64,000 nucleotides of DNA from Shewanella algae (lineage in GTDB: Bacteria > Pseudomonadota > Gammaproteobacteria > Enterobacterales > Shewanellaceae), in contig NZ_CP068230.1 of assembly GCF_009183365.2 (NCBI RefSeq), forward strand, positions 2,819,001 to 2,883,000, read 5' to 3'. Shown piece by piece: positions 35,047 through 44,702 of the stretch. Numbering within the stretch: position 1 is the first letter of the stretch; each line of letters opens with the position of its first letter. The position numbers and the translations under genes were made by a program. Below the pieces are notes generated by a model that was given only the letters and a program-made list of their open reading frames with translations, ran no database searches and was not told the origin of the DNA.

Positions 35047-38000
35047 ATGCCCAATGTGCTGACTCAGCTCTTTTCACGCTTTCGCCGGGCGCCGCTCGCC
35101 ATCAAAACAGGCATCTATCTGCTCCTCGGGTATGGCCTCTACGCCCTGTTGCTTGGTGGGCTCGCCCCCTGGGTGATAAAGTCGCAAGCCCCAAAGCAAC
35201 TGCAACAACTGCTCGGCCGTCAGGCGAGCCTGAACGATATCAGCATTAACCCGTTCCTTCTCAGAGTCCGCCTGGATAACTTCGCCCTGCAGGACAGCGA
35301 CCCACAGCAAGTCTTTGCATCTTTCAGCCAGCTTGAGTTGGAGCTGGCATTTTGGCGCTCGCTGACCCAAGGGGCCATCGCCATAGATCATATCTACCTC
35401 TTTGATCCGCAAGTGAATGTGCAAAGGCTGGCGTCAGAGAATGGCCAAGCTCAATTCAACTTCAGCGATATGCTTGCCCACCTTGAAGCCAATCAAACAC
35501 CGCAAGCCGAGGCTACAGAAGACACCTCTGAACCGCCCAGAGTCATTGCCCGGGATATCCGGGTAACAGAGGGTAAGCTCGCTTATATGGATAAGGTCGC
35601 CAATACAGAGCTCAGTTACGACGAGCTTAATTTCAGCCTGCAAGCTTTGGATACCAAGGCTTATAGCCTCAGCTTGCCGGAAGACGAGAACGAACCGGTA
35701 CTGGCGAAAGATGCCAACCGCTATGCCCTGTCCTTGACCGGCAGCGATAACGGACAATTGCAGACTCAGGGACAGTTTCAGCTGCAGCCTCTCGAAGTCA
35801 CCGGTGAGCTGCAACTGGCCAAAGTTTCCCTGCTACCCTTCTGGCCGTTTGCCGATGGGCTTATTGCCGCTAAGCTCAGTGACGGTGAACTCAGCTTCCA
35901 AAGCCAGTACCAGTTGAAACAGCAACAAGACCAACTGCATTACAGTACCCACAAGGGCCGGTTTATTCTGGAAAATCTGCTGTTCTCCGACCAACAGCAA
36001 GCCAGAGTCAAGTTGCCGCTGTTGGCACTGGATAACATTCGGATCGACGGTGACAACCAGAGTGTTGATATCGACGAACTGGCGCTGCAAGGCCTGTGGG
36101 CCGATGCCCACCTGGATAAGCAAGGCCTGGATCTACAGCAGCTCTTTATGCCCGCCACAAGTGCCAAGCCCGATGACACCGCGGCCAAGGCACAAGTGGA
36201 ACCAGCACTAGCCCAACCAGAGGCGGCAGATGCAACCGAGGCGCTAAATAAGGCCATAGCGCAAGAAAAAGCCACAGCGCATACAGCCGCAGAGCCAAAC
36301 AAAGCCCAGGAGCAAGACAAACAGTGGCTGCTGACTATTGGCAAAATCAGTCTCAAACAGGCCGATCTCAACCTGTTTGAGCAGCAGCAAAGCAATGGTG
36401 TCCACTGGCGTGTCTACCCATTGGATATCACCACAGGTCCAGTGCGTTCCGATCTCGAAGGAAGCATAGACTACCAGTTGCAACTGGCACTGAGTTCTGA
36501 TGCCCAAACCCAGCCGGAAACCAGCCAAGGCCAGTTCAGCTCCACCGGCGCGATAGATGCCAAGGCATTCACTGTCAATGGCGAGCTGACGCTGACTGAG
36601 CTGGAGCTGCAGCAGTTCCAACCCTATCTGACGCCCTATCTCAATATGCAGCTTGAAAGCGGCAAGTTGAGCACTCAGGGCAAGTTCACTGCCAACGCCG
36701 AGGGGAAGGCCCATTTTCAGGGACAAGCCGGAATTGGCAAGCTGCTTATCAAGGATGGATTGGCATTTGAGCCTCTGCTGAAATGGCAGAATATGGCGAT
36801 AGATGCGATGAGCTTTGATTCCGAAGCAAACAGCCTGAAAATCAGCAATATATTGCTGGAACAGCCATACGCCAAAGTGATGATCACCGAAGATCAGCGC
36901 ACTAATATCGGCGAGCTGATCCGTGCCGAACCACCTGGTGATAACTCAGCGGCTCAGTCGCAGACAAAACAAAGCCAGGCAGAAGCGCCACAGCAAACGG
37001 CCGCCAAGGAAAAAATCAACATCAAGGCCTCGACAGATAAGGCATTTAAACTGGATATCGGCAGCATTGCCATCAACAACGGCTCGGCCTATTTTGCCGA
37101 TAACTCCCTCACCCCTAACTTTGCTTCAGGTATCGAGGCGCTGGAAGGCAAGATAAGCCACCTGTCTTCTACCCCTGGAACCAAGGCCAGTGTCGATATC
37201 AAGGGCAAGATAGACAAGTATGCTCCAGTCACCCTAAGGGGTGAAGTGAACCCGCTGCTGGAAAAACCCTATCTGGATCTGGATTTGGTATTCAAGAGTG
37301 TCGAGTTGACCTCGGTGAATCCCTATTCGGGCACCTATGCCGGTTACTACATAGACAAAGGCCAGCTGTCTTTAGCGCTCAACTATCAACTGGAAGACAA
37401 CCAGCTGAAGGGAGACAATCATCTGGTGATAGATCAGCTTAAGCTGGGTAAACCCAGTGATTCCGATCTGGCCACCAGTTTGCCGATTACCTTGGCTATC
37501 GCCCTTTTGCAGGACAGACATGGGGTGATAGATCTTGGCTTACAGGTTTCAGGAGATCTCGACAGCCCAAGTTTCAGCTTCGGCAGCATAGTGATGACCG
37601 CCATCACCAATGTCATCACCAAGGCGGTCACCGCCCCCTTCTCTTTGCTGGCCGGTCTGGTTGGCAGTGATGAAGAGCTGAACCTGGTCGCTTTCCAACC
37701 CGGTATAGCCACGCTGGACGCTGACGCCGAAGATAAGCTGAGCAAGCTGGCCAAGGCGCTGGATGACAGGCCCAAGCTGCAATTGAGCATTGAAGGCAGC
37801 GTGGCGCTGCGGGAAGACAGTGAGGCGCTGGCAGAGCAAAAACTGCATCTGCAACTGCTCAAGGCCAGCAAGCTTGCAGCCCTGCCGGACGAGCTGAGCG
37901 CCAGTCGATTCCCTACCCAGGGTAAGCTGGCAGATGCCCTGGTGGAATTGTTCGAGCAACAGCTCAAACTGGATGCCGATGCGGAAAAAGACAAAGTGAA

Positions 38001-38271
38001 GCAAAAACTTGCCGAAAAGGCCGACGGTGAAAAAGTCGATGAAGATACCCTGCTCACCGTCTGGCATATGGGCCTTTACAACCAACTGCTCAGCGCTCAG
38101 GAGATCAGCAATAACGAGCTGGCTAATCTGGCTCAGGCCAGGGCCCAGGCCATCAAGGCCTTCCTGGTGGACAGAGCAGCCGTCGCCCCGGAAAGAGTCT
38201 TCCTGCTCGACAGCAAGACAGAGATGAAACAGGATGCATCTCAGGCGATTCTGTCACTGAACGCCGATTAA
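35047..38271 (+). CDS. AsmA-like DUF748 inner membrane protein
   Basis: 1074-aa protein with one N-terminal transmembrane helix (IKTGIYLLLGYGLYALLLGGLAPWVI, about 20-45) and a long periplasmic beta-rich body. Repeated 'LxxLDLxxxxP' strands (DNFALQDSDPQQVFASFSQLELELAF, PYLDLDLVFKSVELTSVNPYSGTYAGYYIDKGQLSLAL) are the DUF748 signature. This large groove-like architecture is shared with AsmA/TamB bridge proteins thought to pass phospholipids between membranes. Alanine/glutamine-rich linkers lie at about 380-425 and 630-660. The C-terminal domain (LDDRPKLQLSIEGSVALRED) resembles an OmpA-type end. Start ATG 35047 is preferred to a TTG at 35011. Confidence 0.88.
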   Translation: MPNVLTQLFSRFRRAPLAIKTGIYLLLGYGLYALLLGGLAPWVIKSQAPKQLQQLLGRQASLNDISINPFLLRVRLDNFALQDSDPQQVFASFSQLELELAFWRSLTQGAIAIDHIYLFDPQVNVQRLASENGQAQFNFSDMLAHLEANQTPQAEATEDTSEPPRVIARDIRVTEGKLAYMDKVANTELSYDELNFSLQALDTKAYSLSLPEDENEPVLAKDANRYALSLTGSDNGQLQTQGQFQLQPLEVTGELQLAKVSLLPFWPFADGLIAAKLSDGELSFQSQYQLKQQQDQLHYSTHKGRFILENLLFSDQQQARVKLPLLALDNIRIDGDNQSVDIDELALQGLWADAHLDKQGLDLQQLFMPATSAKPDDTAAKAQVEPALAQPEAADATEALNKAIAQEKATAHTAAEPNKAQEQDKQWLLTIGKISLKQADLNLFEQQQSNGVHWRVYPLDITTGPVRSDLEGSIDYQLQLALSSDAQTQPETSQGQFSSTGAIDAKAFTVNGELTLTELELQQFQPYLTPYLNMQLESGKLSTQGKFTANAEGKAHFQGQAGIGKLLIKDGLAFEPLLKWQNMAIDAMSFDSEANSLKISNILLEQPYAKVMITEDQRTNIGELIRAEPPGDNSAAQSQTKQSQAEAPQQTAAKEKINIKASTDKAFKLDIGSIAINNGSAYFADNSLTPNFASGIEALEGKISHLSSTPGTKASVDIKGKIDKYAPVTLRGEVNPLLEKPYLDLDLVFKSVELTSVNPYSGTYAGYYIDKGQLSLALNYQLEDNQLKGDNHLVIDQLKLGKPSDSDLATSLPITLAIALLQDRHGVIDLGLQVSGDLDSPSFSFGSIVMTAITNVITKAVTAPFSLLAGLVGSDEELNLVAFQPGIATLDADAEDKLSKLAKALDDRPKLQLSIEGSVALREDSEALAEQKLHLQLLKASKLAALPDELSASRFPTQGKLADALVELFEQQLKLDADAEKDKVKQKLAEKADGEKVDEDTLLTVWHMGLYNQLLSAQEISNNELANLAQARAQAIKAFLVDRAAVAPERVFLLDSKTEMKQDASQAILSLNAD

Positions 38272-38292
38272 AACCTATTGAAATCACCTAAG

Positions 38293-38316
38293 AAAGGCTC
38301 CTATGGGAGCCTTTTT
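38293..38316 (+). terminator. Terminator of the DUF748 gene
   Basis: AAAGGCTCC / GGAGCCTTT perfect stem with a TATG loop and a T-run, 21 bp past the stop. Confidence 0.85.
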
Positions 38317-38405
38317 CGTATTCATGACGGATTATTGAACTGGTAAAGTGTTGCAGGGCTGTTATTATCGCCGGCAATCAATTCAACCAAAACCAATAAC
38401 CACAA

Positions 38406-38870
38406 ATGCCAATAAGTCTGCAACAGATAACCCGAGACAATTTTGAAATCGTAGGCGAGCTTAAACCCAAGCCGGAGCAACGCGATCTGCTGGCCGATAA
38501 TATGCTTTCCATCGCCGAAGCCCAGTTTTTTCCTTTCTATGTGCCCAAGGCGATTTACCTGGACGACACTCCGGTAGGCTTTTTGATGTATGAATCGCTT
38601 GCTGAAGAAGGCAAACCCAACGATTACAACATATTCCGCTTCATGGTGGCCGAAGGGTATCAGCAAAAAGGCATAGGCAGCCGCGCGATGGCACTGGTAC
38701 TCGAAGAGATCCGCGCCCAGGAAAATGCGCAGCGGGTGCATATCTGCTATGCAGATGAAAACCAAACAGCAAGAGCGTTTTACGCCGGTTTCGGCTTTGT
38801 TGAGCAAGGGCCGGACCCGGAGGATGAAGATGAAATCATCGCTACCCTTGAACTCCAAGTCCGGGCTTGA
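38406..38870 (+). CDS. GNAT-family acetyltransferase (polyamine acetyltransferase-like)
   Basis: 154 aa. ISLQQITRDNFEIVGELKPKPEQRDLLADNMLSIAEAQF start and RFMVAEGYQQKGIGSRAMALVLEEI acetyl-CoA loop resemble the BltD/PaiA spermine/spermidine acetyltransferases. C-terminal NQTARAFYAGFGFVEQG is the usual motif B. Substrate assignment is tentative. Confidence 0.88.
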   Translation: MPISLQQITRDNFEIVGELKPKPEQRDLLADNMLSIAEAQFFPFYVPKAIYLDDTPVGFLMYESLAEEGKPNDYNIFRFMVAEGYQQKGIGSRAMALVLEEIRAQENAQRVHICYADENQTARAFYAGFGFVEQGPDPEDEDEIIATLELQVRA

Positions 38871-38927
38871 GTTTCACCACCACTGAGTTAAACTGCCTGC
38901 CGTTTCAAGCTTATATAGAGGATGCTT

Positions 38928-39284
38928 ATGTTTGTTATTCGTTGGATCCTGGGGCGGATTATTTTGCTGCTCAACTTTGTTTTTTCACCCAAGGGCCTTA
39001 GGCGGCAACCCGAGCAGCAGGCGGATATCGATGAACAATGTCGTAGCCTCAGCCTGTATCAGTATCCGGCCTGCCCTTTCTGCGTCAAGGTAAGACGAGC
39101 CATGAAACGCCAGAGCCTGAATATCACCACCCTGGATGCCAAGCAGGAGCCACACAAGAGTGCCCTGCAAAACGGGGGCGGCACCATGAAAGTTCCCTGT
39201 TTGAAAATAGAACAAGCCGGTGAAGTGACCTGGATGTATGAATCCAACGACATCATCAGCTATCTCAATCAGCGTTTCGGTTGA
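38928..39284 (+). CDS. Membrane-anchored glutaredoxin-like protein
   Basis: 118 aa. One N-terminal membrane helix (FVIRWILGRIILLLNFVFSP) is followed by a glutaredoxin fold with the active site YPACPFCVKVRRAM (CPFC) and the GSH-binding-type MKVPCLKI (cis-Pro) plus YESNDIISYL. The start at 38928 is preferred to the ATG at 38922 because AGAGG is then 6 bp away. Confidence 0.88.
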   Translation: MFVIRWILGRIILLLNFVFSPKGLRRQPEQQADIDEQCRSLSLYQYPACPFCVKVRRAMKRQSLNITTLDAKQEPHKSALQNGGGTMKVPCLKIEQAGEVTWMYESNDIISYLNQRFG

Positions 39285-39385
39285 TCAATCCCTTGCCTGC
39301 CGTGCCAATACGGCAGGCACAGCTTGTTCCAAGCTTTATTCCTGTGTATCGTCCCAACAGTAATTATTAATCAGGGACAGAGTAA

Positions 39386-39943
39386 ATGGCAGCAGAGCAA
39401 AACCCACGCAACATAGAGTCAGTCTTGGCTCATCAAGAACAGACAATCCCTACGGAACTGGCCTCAGGAATGACGCCTCCACCGCCCGTAGCAGAAGCAG
39501 CAAGCAATGAATCCAGCTATCCCATCTATGTCGGTTTTTGGGAGCGACTGGCGGCAACCCTGCTGGACTCACTCATGTTGATGTGCATCACAGTGCCACT
39601 GACTCTGCTAGTCTTTGGCATTGATGCCATATTGGAGAACGATGCCTTAATCTTGGGCCCGCTCGATGTTGTGATCAACTACCTGTTGCCTTTCATCTTG
39701 ATCATCTTGTTCTGGCATTATAAGTCGGCGACTCCGGGCAAGATGGTGCTAAGAGCCGTCATTGTTGATGCCGACACTTTGCAAAAGCCATCGACCGCCA
39801 GCCTGATAGTGCGCTATTTAGGCTATATCCCCTCTACTCTGGTATTCGGCCTTGGCTATCTCTGGGTGGCCTTCGATCCCCGGAAACAAAGCTGGCATGA
39901 CAAACTCGCCGGCACCCTGGTGATCCGCGCCCCCAAAGACTAA
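39386..39943 (+). CDS. RDD family membrane protein
   Basis: 185 aa. A 45-residue hydrophilic head precedes the RDD domain: GFWERLAATLLDSLMLMCI (Arg and Asp of RDD), a second helix LPFILIILFWHYKSATPGKMVLRAVIVD, and GYLWVAFDPRKQSWHDKLAGTLVI. Several RDD proteins act in cation or pH homeostasis; the role here is unknown. Confidence 0.9.
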   Translation: MAAEQNPRNIESVLAHQEQTIPTELASGMTPPPPVAEAASNESSYPIYVGFWERLAATLLDSLMLMCITVPLTLLVFGIDAILENDALILGPLDVVINYLLPFILIILFWHYKSATPGKMVLRAVIVDADTLQKPSTASLIVRYLGYIPSTLVFGLGYLWVAFDPRKQSWHDKLAGTLVIRAPKD

Positions 39944-39954
39944 AGTCGCACCTG

Positions 39955-40644
39955 TCAGTGACGCCAGAGATAGACCCGGTCCGAGTAGTCGTAGAGCCAC
40001 TCGGGCCGGTAAACCACCAATAGAGTCACTGCCATACCGTTGAGTAAAGCCTCCGGGAACCCAAGCAGCGGAATAAGCAGCAGATAGTTATCCACCAGGT
40101 AAGTGGCACTGTAATCCGTGCTGGCCCAGAGATAAGTTGACCAAGCGAGAATATGGCTGACGACAGATAGCCCGGCATTGAGAAAACCTGCCACAAAAAT
40201 GAACACAAACAAATGTTTGGGTAATTTATGATAACTCAAGCTGTGTACTGTCAATGCCAATAAAAGCGGCAGGCAGACAGCAAACAACATCATGGGGCCC
40301 AGCATCCAGGGCTGGTGATAGACAAACAGGCAAAAGAAGCTTACAGGTAACAGCATCAACACGGACGCCAAGCGCCAGCCGAACATCAACATCAGGGTTA
40401 CCAAGGCCAGAAAATGAGCGTGGATCCCCTCGGTAACACTGGCATTGAGCAGCCAAAGGCCATTAATGGCCAAGGTACTGAGCAGCGCCCGCCACTGCAA
40501 GCTCTTGTCCGCCAGCAGTTGTTGCCAGTCCCGTTTGGGCCAGATCCAGGCAAACCAGCCAACGAGCAGAACCAAATAGAGGGTATCCGTCAGCCCAGGT
40601 TGCCATTGCACCTTATCGAAAAGATGTTGAAGATACTCGAACAT
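39955..40644 (-). CDS. Energy-coupling factor-type membrane permease (COG3235/CbiM-like)
   Basis: 229 aa with about seven hydrophobic helices. The motif SVTEGIHAHFLALVTLMLMFGW with paired histidines resembles the cobalt/nickel S-component CbiM family start. C-terminal FPEALLNGMAVTLLVVYRPEWLYDY is typical of the COG3235 subgroup. No ATPase partner is adjacent. Convergent with the RDD gene. Confidence 0.75.
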   Translation of the reverse strand: MFEYLQHLFDKVQWQPGLTDTLYLVLLVGWFAWIWPKRDWQQLLADKSLQWRALLSTLAINGLWLLNASVTEGIHAHFLALVTLMLMFGWRLASVLMLLPVSFFCLFVYHQPWMLGPMMLFAVCLPLLLALTVHSLSYHKLPKHLFVFIFVAGFLNAGLSVVSHILAWSTYLWASTDYSATYLVDNYLLLIPLLGFPEALLNGMAVTLLVVYRPEWLYDYSDRVYLWRH

Positions 40645-40790
40645 AACCTACCATCCGGTTATCAAACAAAGGCGGTAGAGGTCGATGCTGCGCTGACTTA
40701 TCACGCCGTTAATGCAATTGTGCTTATTCTGCAGTAAGTTAACGATAATTTGTATCTCCAAAAAAATAATAAGGATAATCACCCCAGCTT

Positions 40791-41225
40791 ATGCGTGCGC
40801 TTTTTCTGTTATTACTGCCACTGCTGCTTTGTAGTTGCAGCTCAAAACCCAACATAGATCCGGCCGATTTTGCCGGTGCCATCAAAGACAGTTTCCAGAC
40901 GGATATTAAGGCCGATGGCTTGAAGCTCTTTACCTATACGGCGCGGCTGATAACGCCCGATTCTGGCGGCAGTTACAGGATAAGTGTCCAGGCACCACGT
41001 ACGGCAAAGGAGATGCGCCAACAACTGGCTATCAGAGAAGCCAGGCAAGCCGTGTTTGAACAGCAACTGCAGCTTGGGCTCGATAACACCCTCAAAATGA
41101 ATCAATACTGCCGTGAAGGTTTTTATGAACTCAGTCGTCTGCTGCAATCCGACAGAGGGGAGATCCGCGGTGAATGTCGGGATGGCGCCAGTGAGATGGA
41201 CAGGAGTCGCTTCGGTAACAAGTAA
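40791..41225 (+). CDS. Small lipoprotein of unknown function
   Basis: 144 aa. The signal MRALFLLLLPLLLCSC carries a lipobox with the lipid Cys at residue 14 or 16. The mature part is mixed helical with two further cysteines (YCREGF and GECRDG), likely a disulfide. No family recognised. Confidence 0.75.
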   Translation: MRALFLLLLPLLLCSCSSKPNIDPADFAGAIKDSFQTDIKADGLKLFTYTARLITPDSGGSYRISVQAPRTAKEMRQQLAIREARQAVFEQQLQLGLDNTLKMNQYCREGFYELSRLLQSDRGEIRGECRDGASEMDRSRFGNK

Positions 41226-41291
41226 TTTTTTTGAAAATAAGCCTCAAATTTGCTAGTTTTGCCGCAGTTTCCCGCTTCAGGTGTATTTGAG

Positions 41292-41648
41292 ATGGAACCC
41301 ACAGGAATTATTCAGGAGATAGAAGAGCCGGTTAACCGCAGCAAGGTTAATCGTCAGTTGTTGTTGGCCACCAGTCTGTCGGCCGTGGTCGCCATGGCGT
41401 TATTGCTGTTTGGCGATCAATATGCGCACCTGTGGCAGGATGAAAGCGCACTGCAACTCAGCCTGTTCCGCCCCGGTTTTTTGTTGCTGATAGTCTCGGG
41501 GTTGATAGTGATCCCCACCAGCGTGGTAGAACTTATCAAGGCTGCCAAAACGCCGGATAGGCCACTGATGTTGGATATGGCCCTGCTCAGTATTGGGGTC
41601 GCGGTTTCCATGAGCTATATCGGTGTCTTCATGACCCTGTTCCTGTAA
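41292..41648 (+). CDS. Small membrane protein of unknown function
   Basis: 118 aa from ATG 41292 (MEPTGIIQEIEEPVNRS). Three hydrophobic segments: LLLATSLSAVVAMALLLFG, FLLLIVSGLIVIPTSVVELI, MALLSIGVAVSMSYIGVFM. The ribosome site is weak, so the start is uncertain (an in-frame TTG lies at 41250). No family recognised. Confidence 0.65.
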   Translation: MEPTGIIQEIEEPVNRSKVNRQLLLATSLSAVVAMALLLFGDQYAHLWQDESALQLSLFRPGFLLLIVSGLIVIPTSVVELIKAAKTPDRPLMLDMALLSIGVAVSMSYIGVFMTLFL

Positions 41649-41774
41649 GTAGGCTCCAGTCATCGCGGTATTCAAACACCGACACTGAGACAGGTTGAGC
41701 TTGTTGCCCGGCCGTCGGCAGGCTAAAATGCCTGCCCTTTGCCCATCCAAGTGGGAAGTACCAGGAAATTTAGC

Positions 41775-42002
41775 ATGAACAAGCGACAAAAACTGACCAA
41801 AAAACTGGCCAAGCGTGCCAAAGCCCGGGAAAACAAGAAAGAGATCCCCAACTCAGGCCCCGCTAAACAGGGTTACATCTCCAAGGCCGAGCGCGCCAAA
41901 ATCGCTGCCGCCGAGCAAGCAGAAAACAATGCAGTTGAGCAGCCAGATAACGGCGCTACTGAAAGTGCTGCGGCCGCGACTTCCCAATCTGACACCCAAT
42001 AA
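41775..42002 (+). CDS. DUF2986 family basic small protein
   Basis: 75 aa. Lys/Arg-rich head MNKRQKLTKKLAKRAKAREN and the motif GYISKAERAKIAAAEQ are those of DUF2986, a small protein of Vibrio and Shewanella. The acidic/Ala-rich tail is low complexity. AGGAAAT precedes the start. Function unknown. Confidence 0.85.
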   Translation: MNKRQKLTKKLAKRAKARENKKEIPNSGPAKQGYISKAERAKIAAAEQAENNAVEQPDNGATESAAAATSQSDTQ

Positions 42003-42047
42003 AACGTTTCTAGGCCCCCTCTTTAAACGCATGAGCCGTTCCCGGCA

Positions 42048-43589
42048 TTAAGACCTCTCCCGCTGGGGCGAGGTAGCCTGGGCACTGGCTATCGGCTCCA
42101 GCTCTTCGGTCATCTGCCCCATCTGAGTACAGGAAGACGACAATGGACTGCTGGAGGCCATGGAGAGTTCCTCCTCATCAAGCCTGTCGGCCTCAAGACC
42201 TTGCTGGCGGCCATTGGCGGCCACTCTGGCAACCAAGCGGTAGGCGGTGATCACCGCCAATACACCAAAGAGCACTGACCCCAGTGCCTGACCAATCAAG
42301 ACTCCATATACCCCACCGAGCTCGGCTCCCAGATAAACAAATGGCAGCGTCCCTATAGTGGCCTTGCCCACATTGAAGGCGGTTGAATACTTGGCTTTAC
42401 CCAGATTGTTGAACGAGGCGTTGGCCACAAACAGTGCGCCGTTGAACAGGAAAAACAGCGCCATATACTGGCAGAAGAAACGTACCAGCTCGGCAGAATC
42501 CCCGCGCATGTCGAATACCAATACCAAAGGCTCGCGCAGCAACCACAGCAGCAGCGACATACCAAGCACATAGGCGATACAGAATTGCAGCGCCCTTGTC
42601 AGGCATTCGCTGAGCCTGTCATAGGCCCTGGCGCCATAATTCTGCCCTATGATGGGCCCTATGGCGCCGGAAAGCGCAAAGATCATTCCAAAGGCCACAG
42701 GGGTCAAACGCCCAACGACGGCCCAGCCAGCGACGAAGCTGTCACCAAAGTCGGCAATCGCCCGGGTCACTACCGCATTGCCTATGGGGGTGGCCACATT
42801 GGTCAGCATAGCTGGCCCTGCGATGGCAAAAATGGCGCGCAGATCGCCGCGAAAGCTCGCAAGTTCGAAACGGCTCCAAAGGCCGTGTTTGATAAACACA
42901 CCTCTTGCCGCGATCAGCAGCACACTGAGGCGCGCCAATACCGATGCGGTAGCCGCGCCTTCTATGCCCATGGCAAACAGGAAAATAAAAATGGGGTCAA
43001 ATACGGCATTGACCGCGCCGCCCGCCAGGGTCGATAGCATGGAGAGCCTGGCATCACCCACGGCGCGCAGGGCACTGCCAAGCGCCATCGCCAAACAGAT
43101 GACCGGCAAGGAAGGCACCAGAATATACAGATAATCGGCGGCAAGCTCGGCGGTATGTCCCCTGGCGCCCACCAGCGCCAGCAGTTCAGGGATAAGAGCC
43201 GTCACCACTATCGCCATCAGACTGGATACCAGCAGAGTTACCATGGCGGCATTCAGCAGCAAGCGCTTGGCTCCTTCTGTGTCTCTGGCACCTACGGCGC
43301 GGGACACCAGTGCCCCCAGCGCAATCGACAGGCCGATACCTATGGAAGTGGTAAAGAAAGAGATGGTACCGGCATAGCCCACGGCCGCCGCCAACTCCAG
43401 CTCTCCCAGCATGCTGAGGAAAAAAATGTCCAGCAGGTCGACCACAAACAGCGCCGAGATCCCAACGGCCGCGGTAGAGCTCATCACCAGAATGTGACGC
43501 AGTATATTGCCCTCAACAAACTTAGCCTGAGTGACGGCCTGAGTGGCTGTTTGAGTGACTGTCTTAGCAGATGATTGGTTGTTTGACAC
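42048..43589 (-). CDS. MATE-family multidrug efflux transporter
   Basis: 513 aa, GTG start at 43589 with AAGGA upstream and only one base after the preceding stop. Twelve transmembrane helices in two MatE repeats; motifs GNILRHILVMSSTAAVGISALFVVDLLDIFFLSMLG and GSALRAVGDARLSMLSTLAGGAVNAVFDPIFIF are typical of the DinF/NorM superfamily. A hydrophilic C-terminal tail of about 50 residues (SMASSSPLSSSCTQMGQ...) exceeds the usual length. Coupled to the upstream K+ channel gene. Confidence 0.92.
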   Translation of the reverse strand: MSNNQSSAKTVTQTATQAVTQAKFVEGNILRHILVMSSTAAVGISALFVVDLLDIFFLSMLGELELAAAVGYAGTISFFTTSIGIGLSIALGALVSRAVGARDTEGAKRLLLNAAMVTLLVSSLMAIVVTALIPELLALVGARGHTAELAADYLYILVPSLPVICLAMALGSALRAVGDARLSMLSTLAGGAVNAVFDPIFIFLFAMGIEGAATASVLARLSVLLIAARGVFIKHGLWSRFELASFRGDLRAIFAIAGPAMLTNVATPIGNAVVTRAIADFGDSFVAGWAVVGRLTPVAFGMIFALSGAIGPIIGQNYGARAYDRLSECLTRALQFCIAYVLGMSLLLWLLREPLVLVFDMRGDSAELVRFFCQYMALFFLFNGALFVANASFNNLGKAKYSTAFNVGKATIGTLPFVYLGAELGGVYGVLIGQALGSVLFGVLAVITAYRLVARVAANGRQQGLEADRLDEEELSMASSSPLSSSCTQMGQMTEELEPIASAQATSPQRERS

Positions 43590-43590
43590 C

Positions 43591-44451
43591 CTAGTCCTTG
43601 TTTTCTTCCGGAGGTGGCTCCAGTTCACTGCCACAACGGTTACAGTAGAGAGCATGGTGATCATGCCCGGTTTTCAAGCAGTTGGCGCAGCGGCGCAGAT
43701 CGCGGCTACGGCCCATCTCCTGGGAGATTTCAGCGGTGAGGATCCCCGTGGGAATGGCGATTATCGAATAACCCAAGAGCATGGTAAACGCCGCTATGGC
43801 CTGTCCGAGTTCTGTCTTGGGAGTGATATCACCGTACCCTACTGTGGTAATGGTCACTATGGTCCAATAGACAGACTTGGGGATCGAGCTGAAGCCGTTG
43901 TCCGGGCCTTCGACCACATACATGATGGCGCTGAGCACCATAATGATAAGACTCACAGAGAAAAAGAAGATAAACACCTTGCGACTCGACTGCAGCATCG
44001 CCTTGAGCAGGAGGTTCCCTTCACTCAAGTATCTGAGCAGCTTGAGTACCCGAAAAATTCTGAACAACCGCAGAATACGGATCACCAGGGTAAAATTGGC
44101 CCCGGGGAAGAACAGCGCCAGATAACTGGGCAGGATACTGAGCAGATCCACTACGCCGTAAAAACTGCGGGCATAACTCAAGCGATTGCTGGAACAATAG
44201 AGCCGCAGCAGATATTCCAGAGTGAACACCAAGGTAAAGGCCCATTCCAGTGCCAGGATGATATGTCCGAAACGGGCATGGATATCGGCCACGGTATCGA
44301 GAAAAACCAGGGCAACACTGAGAATAATGCAGATGATCAAGCTGATATCAAACCAGCGGCCAGCGGGCGTTTCGGTACCAAAGATGATGATCCTGAGCTT
44401 ACGCTTGAGTTCCGGCTCCGGCGGCGTATCTGTCATCTTATGTTGATTCAT
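43591..44451 (-). CDS. Voltage-gated potassium channel with C-terminal zinc-ribbon
   Basis: 286-aa six-helix channel. The voltage sensor S4 is RILRLFRIFRVLKLLRYL (Arg every third residue, about 122-140). The pore helix leads to the K+ filter TTVGYGD, then S6 (QAIAAFTMLLGYSIIAIPTGI). The cytoplasmic tail holds CANCLKTGHDHHALYCNRCG, a four-Cys zinc-ribbon-like module. The preceding genes are divergent, and MATE follows in the same unit. Confidence 0.92.
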   Translation of the reverse strand: MNQHKMTDTPPEPELKRKLRIIIFGTETPAGRWFDISLIICIILSVALVFLDTVADIHARFGHIILALEWAFTLVFTLEYLLRLYCSSNRLSYARSFYGVVDLLSILPSYLALFFPGANFTLVIRILRLFRIFRVLKLLRYLSEGNLLLKAMLQSSRKVFIFFFSVSLIIMVLSAIMYVVEGPDNGFSSIPKSVYWTIVTITTVGYGDITPKTELGQAIAAFTMLLGYSIIAIPTGILTAEISQEMGRSRDLRRCANCLKTGHDHHALYCNRCGSELEPPPEENKD

Positions 44452-44702
44452 GCGCTAAGCTTTCCTTACTTTCCAACCAAACGGCACCTCAATCTTTACC
44501 TTTTCGAGTCTCACGCATTCGAGTTCGTGGCGCCGCGCCCAAAAGGCAGGGGCGTAAGTCTGCCACGCATTGGCGTGAGTGCCAAATATTCTCTGGCTGA
44601 CGCTCCGCGACTCTCGGCAACAATCTTGTTCAAGGGCTTCAAGAGGGCCCCCTTTTTCAGTTATTATCCCGTCAAAATAACCATAATCAGAGCCAAGTGG
44701 TC

